Part shown: positions 32,820 through 38,379 of the stretch, piece after piece
Position numbering within the stretch: the stretch's first letter is position 1
Layout of the letters: each line of letters opens with the position of its first letter
NCBI GenBank assembly: GCA_030018695.1
Contig: JASEHI010000003.1
Coordinates: 35,244 to 73,622, forward strand
Direction: 5' to 3'
DNA length: 38,379 bases
Source: Anaerolineales bacterium
GTDB taxonomy: Bacteria > Chloroflexota > Anaerolineae > Anaerolineales > Villigracilaceae
Notes under the pieces: generated by a model
Databases searched by the model: none
Told to the model about the DNA's origin: nothing
What the model saw: the letters and a program-made list of their open reading frames with translations, nothing else
Program-made: the position numbers and the translations under genes

Positions 32820-32865
32820 TCAAAGATAGAGATGAGAGTCAAGCCCACCTGGCCCACTATTTACC

Positions 32866-32913
32866 GTAATATTACCATAGTTTATTGTAGTTTCGGTATA
32901 TTTGCGGTACAAT
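32866..32913 (+). promoter_or_regulatory. abiEi promoter with upstream palindrome
   Basis: TTGTAG (32885-32890), 17 bases, TACAAT (32908-32913). A perfect 10-bp palindrome GTAATATTAC at 32866-32875 lies just upstream of the -35. Leader about 20 bases with AGGAG. Confidence 0.6.
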
Positions 32914-32940
32914 AGAGTGGAAAAGCCCAGGAGAACTTTT

Positions 32941-33543
32941 ATGCGCCAAAGTTTTGTCACTGCAATCAATATTTTCAGTACAAATAACGGCATTTTGAAA
33001 ATGGCACAGGCAGACAAATTGGGAGTGGATTCAAAGACTCTGCTGGAAATGACAGATGCTGGTTTGTTAGTGAAAGAAAGTAGAGGTGTGTACCGTCTGG
33101 CAAATATGCCGCCGTTGAGCAATCCGGATTTGGTACAGGTTGCCATGCGCGTTCCGGCAGGTGTTGTCTGTTTAATTTCTGCGCTGGCTTTTCATAACCT
33201 GACCACGCAAATCCCTCATAAGGTTTACATCGCCTTGCCAACCGATGTCAAGAAGCCGCGGATTGACTATCCCCCTATTGAAGTCATTTGGCTGTCTGAA
33301 AAGACGTATTCCAATGGTATGGAAGAACATACAATAGATGGGGTCAAAGTACGAATTTATAACCGCGAAAAAACGGTGGCAGATTGCTTTCGATTCCGAA
33401 ACAAAATTGGTCAGGATATTGCCCTGGAGGCGCTGAAGGATTATTTGCGTCGCCCGGATAGAAACATAGAACACCTGTTGAATTACGCACGCATCAACCG
33501 GATGCATAACGTGATGATGCCCTTTTTGAAGGCGGCTTTATGA
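32941..33543 (+). CDS. AbiEi family antitoxin / transcriptional regulator
   Basis: 200 aa. N-terminal winged helix (GILKMAQADKLGVDSKTLLEM, in two parts, 19-39; SRGVYRLA) and the AbiEi C-terminal domain (VCLISALAFHNLT, VRIYNREKTVADCFRFRNKIG). AbiEi is the antitoxin and autorepressor of type IV AbiE systems. ATG 32941 has AGGAG seven bases upstream. The ATGA overlap with the next gene is the standard abiEi-abiEii coupling. The gene appears complete while its toxin is truncated. Confidence 0.88.
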   Translation: MRQSFVTAINIFSTNNGILKMAQADKLGVDSKTLLEMTDAGLLVKESRGVYRLANMPPLSNPDLVQVAMRVPAGVVCLISALAFHNLTTQIPHKVYIALPTDVKKPRIDYPPIEVIWLSEKTYSNGMEEHTIDGVKVRIYNREKTVADCFRFRNKIGQDIALEALKDYLRRPDRNIEHLLNYARINRMHNVMMPFLKAAL

Positions 33544-33869
33544 CCAGAGAAGTCAAAGACCTGCCTGCCTCCGTCCATGCTCGTTTGCAGAATATCGCCA
33601 AAGCGAGAGGACGCCCATTTCAGGAAATCTTCTATTTGTATACTTTTGAACGCTTCTTGTATCGCTTGGTGCGTTCACCTTATGCACACGATTTCGTGCT
33701 AAAAGGATACTTGGCCTTTTTAGGCTGGGGATTTCCATTGCAGCGGCCAACGCGCGATATAGACATACAAGGCTACACAGAAAATACTCTCGAAAATATG
33801 ATGAACATTGTGAAAAGGATTTGCAGCCAGCAAGTCGAGCCGGATGGGTTAAGAACCGCTAGCAAATGA
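33540..33869 (+). pseudogene. Truncated AbiEii-type nucleotidyltransferase toxin
   Basis: 109 aa remain of about 280-300. Present: the N-terminal helices and FVLKGYLAFLGWG then RPTRDIDIQG with the metal-binding DID (nucleotidyltransferase motif). The reading frame ends after QQVEPDGLRTASK, where intact members continue with the second half of the active site and the C-terminal domain. The stop codon lies inside a 20-bp hairpin. Without the C-terminal part it should not be active. Confidence 0.8.
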
Positions 33870-33907
33870 CAAGAGCGCAGAGATTGGTCTCTGCGCTCTT
33901 GTCATTT
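33864..33907. terminator. 20-bp perfect hairpin between the truncated AbiEii gene and clpC
   Basis: 33864-33883 and 33888-33907 are perfect complements with a TTGG loop (arms AAATGACAAGAGCGCAGAGA). It contains the toxin's stop codon and lies 14 bases before the clpC stop, so it can serve convergent genes. No long T tract; short TTT/AAA ends. Confidence 0.75.
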
Positions 33908-33920
33908 CTCGCGCCATTCA

Positions 33921-36401
33921 TCACTGAAGGCTGGCTTCCATTACCGGCGCACCTTCTGGTGCTTCATCACGCTGAAGTATAATCTCTTTTTCGTCAGTTA
34001 TATCTACAACTATCATATCGCCCTCGTGGAAATCGCCCGAAAGCAGCGCGTCCGAGAGCGGATCCTCCACCTTGAGTTGGATGATGCGCCGCAGCGGCCG
34101 CGCGCCCATCTCCGGGTCATAACCCTGCTCCGCCAGCAAATCGAGGGCTGCCTCGCTGGCGGTCAGCGTCACCTCGTGCTCTGCCAGGCGTACCGTCACC
34201 TTGTTCAGTTCCAGGTTGACAATCTGGCGGATGTCGTCCCTGTTCAGGGCTCGGAAGACGATGACGCTATCCACGCGGTTGATGAACTCCGGGCGGAAGA
34301 CCTTCTTGAGCGACTCGGTCAGTTTCTTGCGCATCTCTTCGTAGGACAGGCGCTCCTCAGACTTTTCGTCGCGCTTGAGTTGGAAGCCGAGCGAGGTCTG
34401 CTTCTTGATCTCCTCCGCGCCGACGTTGGTGGTCATGACGATGATGGCGTTGCGGAAGTCCACCATGCGGCCTTTGGCGTCGGAGAGATGGCCCTCTTCC
34501 ATGATTTGCAACAGCATGTTATGCACTTCGGGGTGCGCCTTCTCGACCTCGTCGAATACCACGATCGAGTACGGGCGGCGACGCAGAGCCTCGGTCAGTT
34601 GACCGGCGTCATCGTAGCCGATGTAGCCGGGCGGCGCGCCGACCAGCCGCGAAGCAGTATGCCTTTCCATGAACTCGGACATGTCGAGCTGGATGAGGGC
34701 TTCCTCGCTGCCGAACATGAACTTGGCCAGGGCCTTGGTCAATTCTGTTTTGCCGACGCCGGTCGGGCCGAGGAAGATGAACGAGCCGATCGGCCGCTTG
34801 GGGTCTTTGAGTCCCGCCCGCGCCCGCCGCACCGCCTTGGCGATGGACTGGATGGCTTCTTCCTGCCCGACGATGTGCTGCCTGAGTTCCCCTTCCATGC
34901 GCAGCAGGCGCTGGCTCTCCTCTTCTGCCATCTGCATCACCGGCACGCCGGTCCACATGCCAATCACTTCGGCGATGTCGTTGGCAGTGACGACCGGGCT
35001 GCTGGCGCGCTCCCATGAGGATTTCATGCGAGTGAGCTGCTCATTCAGGTCGGCCTCCTGCGCCTCCCACGTTAGTATGTCCTCGGCCTTGCCTTCCTCG
35101 ACCGCCAGCGCGCGGTTGGCGCGGGTTTGCTTCAATTGCTTGTAAATATCTTTGGCCGAGGTGGAGGCGCCGGACTTGTACATGCGCACCCGCGAGGCCG
35201 ATTCGTCAATCAGGTCTATCGCTTTATCGGGAAGGAAACGATCCGAAACGTACCTGGACGAGAGCCTGGCCGCGGCTTCGAGGGCCTCATCCGAGATAAT
35301 GAGGTGGTGATGCTCCTCGTACAACTTGCGTACGCCCTTGAGAATTTCGATGGTTTCTTCGACGGACGGTTCATCCACGACGATGGGCTGGAAGCGGCGT
35401 TCCAGCGCGGCGTCCGATTCGATGTGTTTGCGGTATTCATCGAGGGTCGTCGCGCCGATGCACTGGAGTTCGCCACGCGAGAGGGCCGGCTTGAGGATGT
35501 TGGCCGCGTCCACGGCGGAACCGGCTGCGCCAGCGCCGACCAGCATGTGGAATTCGTCAATGAAGAGGATGGATTTGGATTTCTTGAGTTCGTCAATGAC
35601 GCGCTTGAGTCTTTCTTCGAACTGGCCGCGGTACATCGTGCCGGCGACAAGTGAGCCAACGTCCAATTTCAGCACGCGTTTGTTGAGCAGCGGCGCAGGG
35701 ACATCGCCCTCGGTAATGCGTTGCGCCAGCCCCTCGACGATGGCCGTCTTGCCGACGCCGGGTTCGCCGATCAGCGCCGGGTTATTTTTGGTTCTGCGCG
35801 CCAAAATCTGAATGACGCGCTCGATCTCCATCTGGCGGCCAATGACCGGGTCCAGTTTGCTTTCTTCGGCATAAGTCGTCAGGTCGGTGGCGAGTTGGTC
35901 AACCAGCGGGGTCTTGGGTGCCTGCCTGCCGTGCGGTTTGACACCCTCCGGCACGGGCGAGGGGCCGCCTTCCTGCAGCACACGGCGCACCTGGCGGCGG
36001 ATCTGGTCGGCTGTCACGCCGAGTTTCTTCAACACTTCCAGCGCCACACTTTCACCGCGCACCAAAGCCAGCAGCAAGTGTTCGGTGCCGACGTAGTGAT
36101 GACCCATCTTGTGGGCTTCTTCGATGGCAAATTCGAGCACCAGTCGGGTATCCGCGGCGAGTTCGATCTTGCCGCTCACGTACGGCGCATTAATGCCGAG
36201 GCGTCGGGTCATCTCGCGCATGCGGCTGTTTTCCAGCCCGAGGTCGCGCAGCACGCGCCCGGCCACGCCGCCTTCTTCCTCCAGCAAACCGAGCAGGAGG
36301 TGCTCGGTGCCAATCAATCCCTGGCGGGTGTGCTCGGCTTCCCGATGCGCCAGGCTGAGTACTCTCCGCGCCCGTTGGGTGAAACGTTCCATGCTTGCCA
36401 T
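33921..36401 (-). CDS. clpC: ATP-dependent Clp protease ATP-binding subunit ClpC
   Basis: 826 aa. Two Clp-N repeats (about 7-140: [39 protein letters not shown]), AAA-1 with Walker [10 protein letters not shown] (212-220) and Walker B ILFIDEFH (278-285), a short UVR-like/M domain (about 415-470), AAA-2 with Walker A GPTGVGKT (545-552), and a C-terminal domain ending in an acidic tail. Hsp100 unfoldase that feeds ClpP. ATG 36401 has GGAG six bases upstream; in-frame starts at 36446 and 36392 are less likely. No CtsR or CIRCE operator is seen; a hairpin lies in the upstream region. Confidence 0.96.
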   Translation of the reverse strand: MASMERFTQRARRVLSLAHREAEHTRQGLIGTEHLLLGLLEEEGGVAGRVLRDLGLENSRMREMTRRLGINAPYVSGKIELAADTRLVLEFAIEEAHKMGHHYVGTEHLLLALVRGESVALEVLKKLGVTADQIRRQVRRVLQEGGPSPVPEGVKPHGRQAPKTPLVDQLATDLTTYAEESKLDPVIGRQMEIERVIQILARRTKNNPALIGEPGVGKTAIVEGLAQRITEGDVPAPLLNKRVLKLDVGSLVAGTMYRGQFEERLKRVIDELKKSKSILFIDEFHMLVGAGAAGSAVDAANILKPALSRGELQCIGATTLDEYRKHIESDAALERRFQPIVVDEPSVEETIEILKGVRKLYEEHHHLIISDEALEAAARLSSRYVSDRFLPDKAIDLIDESASRVRMYKSGASTSAKDIYKQLKQTRANRALAVEEGKAEDILTWEAQEADLNEQLTRMKSSWERASSPVVTANDIAEVIGMWTGVPVMQMAEEESQRLLRMEGELRQHIVGQEEAIQSIAKAVRRARAGLKDPKRPIGSFIFLGPTGVGKTELTKALAKFMFGSEEALIQLDMSEFMERHTASRLVGAPPGYIGYDDAGQLTEALRRRPYSIVVFDEVEKAHPEVHNMLLQIMEEGHLSDAKGRMVDFRNAIIVMTTNVGAEEIKKQTSLGFQLKRDEKSEERLSYEEMRKKLTESLKKVFRPEFINRVDSVIVFRALNRDDIRQIVNLELNKVTVRLAEHEVTLTASEAALDLLAEQGYDPEMGARPLRRIIQLKVEDPLSDALLSGDFHEGDMIVVDITDEKEIILQRDEAPEGAPVMEASLQ

Positions 36402-36435
36402 AAGTGGCTCCTGATAAACCGAAAAACACTCACCA

Positions 36436-36467
36436 GAAGTACACAAAGAGTTTTTTTTGTGTACTTC
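36436..36467. promoter_or_regulatory. 12-bp inverted repeat upstream of clpC
   Basis: GAAGTACACAAA and TTTGTGTACTTC with an 8-base loop, 35 bases before the clpC ATG. Possible operator or leader hairpin; not a match for the CIRCE or CtsR boxes. Confidence 0.45.
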
Positions 36468-36477
36468 GTAAATAGAA

Positions 36478-36509
36478 AATCAATCCGACAAGAACTGTCT
36501 GGATTGATT
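36478..36509 (-). terminator. Terminator-like hairpin after the AbrB-PIN-luciferase remnant
   Basis: AATCAATCC-GACA ... TGTC-T-GGATTGATT, a 13-bp stem with one bulge; on the minus strand it is followed by TTTTC. It would end minus-strand transcription from the AbrB operon before clpC. Confidence 0.6.
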
Positions 36510-36589
36510 CTACCAAAAAGCGGAGCGGAATTTGTATGAGGAAGATTAGAGTTTGGATAGGCTCGGCTGTCAGTAAACTTCACAACTTG

Positions 36590-36640
36590 TCACGGGGCGC
36601 CGAATTCGCCGAAGGGGATCAGCTCGATGCCATAGTGCAT
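36590..36640 (-). pseudogene. N-terminal remnant of a luciferase-like (LLM) oxidoreductase
   Basis: 16 codons: MHYGIELIPFGEFGAP then stop. This is the typical start of LLM-class flavin/F420-dependent oxidoreductases (MxYGIExxPFGEFxDP, then a helix). The ATG is one base after the stop of the PIN pseudogene, so it was an operon gene. The rest of the gene is missing. Confidence 0.6.
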
Positions 36641-36641
36641 C

Positions 36642-36946
36642 TCATTGCCCCCGGATGCGCTCGATCGCTTCTCTTGGGGATAAAATCGCCGCAGCGATGT
36701 AATCTGCAAGTTCGGGGCGGCCCAGGATGTGCTTCTTATCCAGCGAGACGAGCATATCCACTCTGGCGGCTTTGGCTGCGGCAAGGATGGGAGCGTCTGA
36801 TTATGGCGCGTCTCGCCAATTACGAAATTGCTCAACACAATACGAATGTGTCCCTGTGCGCTGATTCGGACAAGATCATGGGAATGACCTGTTGTGGAGT
36901 AAGCCGCAGCAAAAAGAACACTGGAGTCAAGGAAAACGCGATACAT
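36642..36946 (-). pseudogene. PIN domain toxin, internal deletion and frameshift
   Basis: N-terminal part in one frame (MYRVFLDSSVLFAAAYSTTG ... VLSNFVIGETRHN; 36946 to about 36799) and C-terminal part in another (DAPILAAAKAARVDMLVSLD, KKHILGRPELADYI; 36797 to 36642). Intact PIN domains have roughly 30-50 residues between these parts, so a deletion not divisible by three removed the middle. The ATG overlaps the AbrB stop as TAATG, normal for AbrB-PIN pairs. Confidence 0.82.
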
Positions 36947-37239
36947 TAACGTTCTTCTTTTAGATCTTCTTCTTTGAAACCATACTCTTCTCTTAGCATT
37001 TTGGCGCGGAATTCCCGGCTTTTCTCGATCCAATCCTCAAGAGTGATGCCTTCTGCTCTTAGCGCCTCCCCAATGTTGGCCAAAGCCTCCGAAACAATTA
37101 CCTCGGCGGGCTTGATCAAGACCCCATCTTTGGTCTCCACAAACATGACCGTATCCCCCTTCTTCAAATTGAATTTCCGCCGCAGACGGGTGGGGATAGT
37201 CACCTGGCCTTTTTCCTGGACGCGCACGTATACGGACAT
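36946..37239 (-). CDS. AbrB/MazE-type (SpoVT-AbrB) antitoxin
   Basis: 97 aa. The swapped-hairpin domain VRVQEKGQVTIPTRLRRKF (6-24) and KKGDTVMFVETKDGVLIKPAE (in parts, 26-46) is intact. The C-terminal helical tail (DWIEKSREFRAKMLREEYG) should wrap the PIN toxin. ATG 37239 has AGGAG eight bases upstream. The toxin is broken but this gene is complete, and its operator-like repeats remain. Confidence 0.88.
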   Translation of the reverse strand: MSVYVRVQEKGQVTIPTRLRRKFNLKKGDTVMFVETKDGVLIKPAEVIVSEALANIGEALRAEGITLEDWIEKSREFRAKMLREEYGFKEEDLKEER

Positions 37240-37254
37240 GGTTACAACTCCTAA

Positions 37255-37293
37255 AAAGTCATACTTTATGGAAAGTCATACTTTTTCAGTATA
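37255..37293 (-). promoter_or_regulatory. AbrB module promoter and paired operator
   Basis: Two identical 13-base dyads AAAGT-CAT-ACTTT at 37255-37267 and 37272-37284, spaced 17 bp centre to centre (same DNA face allowing for about 1.6 turns). Minus-strand extended -10 TGGTATACT (TATACT 37288-37293) lies just upstream, so bound AbrB would block initiation. No clear -35. Confidence 0.65.
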
Positions 37294-37328
37294 CCACACA
37301 GTCCATGTGCTAATGCTAAAAACGATTT

Positions 37329-37370
37329 GCTAATTTTTCTCCAAAGCCCATCCTTCTCCCCCGGCACGAA
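37329..37370 (-). pseudogene. C-terminal remnant of a luciferase-like oxidoreductase
   Basis: FVPGEKDGLWRKIS, starting three bases after the HigA stop codon. It matches FVPGEKDGFWKKM in the oxidoreductase at 37855-37896; most base differences are at third codon positions, so it is a diverged homologous end, not a fresh copy. The frame stays open for a further 20 or so codons. Confidence 0.6.
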
Positions 37371-37373
37371 CTA

Positions 37374-37772
37374 TTACACAAACACCGCCGCCGAAACCTT
37401 GAAACGCTCTGACAGCGCACGGATCTGGCGAACGTTCAATTCACGTTTGCCGCTTAAAGTCTCAGATACCACGCCTTGCGACCCCACTTCGGGCAAGTCC
37501 GCTTGGGTCAGTCCATGCTCTTCCATAAGCAGGCGAAGAACATCTGCGCCGCTGGCGGTAGGGATGGGGTAGCGCTCCGCCTCGTAAGCATGGATCAGCG
37601 TCCCAAGCGTATCGAGCAGGCTGTAGAGTGGGTGCGTTTCATCTGTGCCGACTTCATCCAGCAAATCATTCATCCGTTCGACGGCCGCGTTGTACTCGCG
37701 CTCGTTCCGGATGGAGAGCAGCGGGCTGATATTTTGCCAATAAATTTGAAGTTGATCAGTAAAAACGGTCAT
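37374..37772 (-). CDS. higA: HigA family antitoxin (XRE-type HTH)
   Basis: 132 aa. Long N-terminal helical part (MTVFTDQLQIYWQNISPLLS) and a C-terminal XRE HTH (ADVLRLLMEEHGLTQADLPE, then VVSETLSGKRELNVRQIRAL), as in HigA partners of the HigB mRNA interferase. ATG 37772 with GGAG close upstream; it overlaps the HigB remnant stop as ATGA. Toxin is truncated. Confidence 0.85.
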   Translation of the reverse strand: MTVFTDQLQIYWQNISPLLSIRNEREYNAAVERMNDLLDEVGTDETHPLYSLLDTLGTLIHAYEAERYPIPTASGADVLRLLMEEHGLTQADLPEVGSQGVVSETLSGKRELNVRQIRALSERFKVSAAVFV

Positions 37773-37855
37773 TTTCTCCAATCTCCTCGGTCATATTCCG
37801 CATGAGTTAAAACATAGCGGATGTACACCTTGCCTCGGTTGAATTGAATATTCTC
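37769..37855 (-). pseudogene. higB: 3' remnant of a HigB toxin
   Basis: In the frame ending at TGA 37769: FNRGKVYIRYVLTHAEYDRG, then DWRK, the conserved end of HigB (VYIRxxxTHAEYD). Upstream the frame merges into the end of the luciferase-like gene, so about 70 N-terminal residues of the toxin are gone. The last 28 codons only. Confidence 0.75.
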
Positions 37856-38379
37856 GTCATTTTTTTCCAAAATCCATCCTTCTCGCCCGGCACAAATGGG
37901 GTGTACAGTGTGATCCTGTCTGCCAGCCCGTCATAACGTTCCTTCAACGCGGCGGGTAAATCAGCTTCGGGGGCGATCAGGCAGAACTCGCGCAGCATTT
38001 CATCGCTGATCAATCCAAACATCTCGCCCCATTGACCATTCTTGGCATGGACTGAAAGCCGCTCGGCCACTTCGCCCCAACCGTGCAATTCCATCACCGG
38101 CTTGTAGGAGGGCGTGGAGGCGTAGAACGAGATCTGGGCGCGGCAGAAGTTCTCTTCCTCCGGCGTGGTGGCGACAAAAGCTGTGACCGATACCGTTACG
38201 TTTTGCGTTTTACGTTTTACTTTTGCCGCTCCCTCCGCGATGGCCGGTAAGATCACCTCGCGCAGGTAGCGCGGACTGTTGAACGGGTGGGCGTGGAAGC
38301 CCTGGCAGGTCTCCCCGGCCAGTTTTGCCAGGCCGGTATTCACGCCAGCAATATAAATTGGAACGCCGGGATGTTCGAT
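37807..38379 (-). CDS. LLM-class (luciferase-like) F420-dependent oxidoreductase, 3' part
   Basis: 190 residues to the window edge; the start is beyond 38379. Begins mid-domain IEHPGVPIYIAGVNTGLAKL, with GETCQGFHAHPFNSPRYLRE and the tail VAERLSVHAKNGQWGEMFGL, RYDGLADRITLYTPFVPGEK. Resembles the TIGR03617-type subgroup. The true C-terminus is cut: after GFWKKM it reads into HigB DNA out of frame (TRIFNSTEARCTSAMF). Residues VKRKTQNVTV come from a TTTTACG-type repeat (38194-38224). Function doubtful if the altered tail destabilises it. Confidence 0.75.
   Translation of the reverse strand: MEHPGVPIYIAGVNTGLAKLAGETCQGFHAHPFNSPRYLREVILPAIAEGAAKVKRKTQNVTVSVTAFVATTPEEENFCRAQISFYASTPSYKPVMELHGWGEVAERLSVHAKNGQWGEMFGLISDEMLREFCLIAPEADLPAALKERYDGLADRITLYTPFVPGEKDGFWKKMTRIFNSTEARCTSAMF
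38194..38224. repeat. TTTTACG-type repeat inside the luciferase-like gene
   Basis: GTTACG-TTTTGCG-TTTTACG-TTTTACT: four heptamers, in frame, coding KVKRKTQNVT on the minus strand. Same family as 20018-20080 and 11012-11040. Confidence 0.7.

Noticed and set aside
34026..35018. 330-codon open frame on + strand
   Set aside because: Antisense shadow of clpC; no start signal and no family resemblance.
37329..37896. Target-site duplication flanking higBA
   Set aside because: The two tail copies differ at many third codon positions, so they are not a recent direct duplication.

Overview
The window looks like a chromosomal segment of a non-cultivated-type member of the Chloroflexota, most likely class Anaerolineae. 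This is an inference from gene content and style: CpXC-domain protein, TIR-SUMF1 fusion, proline/threonine-rich lipoprotein and GH3 linkers, AAA_14/DUF4143 ATPases, many small toxin-antitoxin (TA) modules, and spacers filled with short A/T-rich repeats. No tRNA, rRNA, CRISPR array, transposase, reverse transcriptase or phage structural gene was found. No gene-free stretch exceeds about 300 bases; the longest (23512-23805) holds the mtnA promoter and leader.

Layout. 1-111: tandem 56-bp repeat with two hairpins per unit. 142-3050 (+): class III aminotransferase and a GAF/PAS histidine kinase, closed by a terminator. 3273-6484: CpXC coiled-coil protein, then a divergent pair of an FHA-winged-helix regulator (-) and a membrane Ser/Thr kinase (+). 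6481-11014 (-): overlapping operon of glycerophosphodiesterase, PLP threonine/serine dehydratase and a membrane-anchored GH3 protein. 11087-13195: AAA+ ATPase (-) divergent from a family 2 glycosyltransferase (+). 13215-16816 (-): typA and recJ, overlapping by one base. 17073-19940: hicAB, a transmembrane TIR/SUMF1 protein and an orphan DUF2283-like gene. 20077-23511 (-): mtnA, a PfkB kinase and sahH, a likely S-adenosylmethionine by-product salvage operon. 23806-27076 (+): a putative RNase-fold/DUF2283 pair and a lipoprotein lytic transglycosylase. 27212-30683 (-): a PucC-like transporter with a MerR-type regulator, and radA. 30793-38379: PIN module, DUF4143 ATPase, AbiEi, clpC, AbrB, HigA and broken toxin and luciferase-family genes.

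The two most notable signals are as follows. (1) The TIR-coiled-coil-TM-SUMF1 protein ends in a stretch of codons with the pattern expected of the variable region of a diversity-generating retroelement, although no retroelement is in the window. (2) In the last 5.5 kb three TA modules (AbiE, AbrB-PIN, HigBA) keep an apparently intact antitoxin while each toxin is truncated, frameshifted or reduced to a stub, interleaved with fragments of luciferase-like oxidoreductase genes. A third, window-wide pattern is that seven genes have a -10 box 6-10 bases before the start codon, predicting leaderless mRNAs. A fourth is that the short repeats of the spacers also appear in frame inside recJ, mtnA, the PfkB 3' end and the luciferase-like gene.
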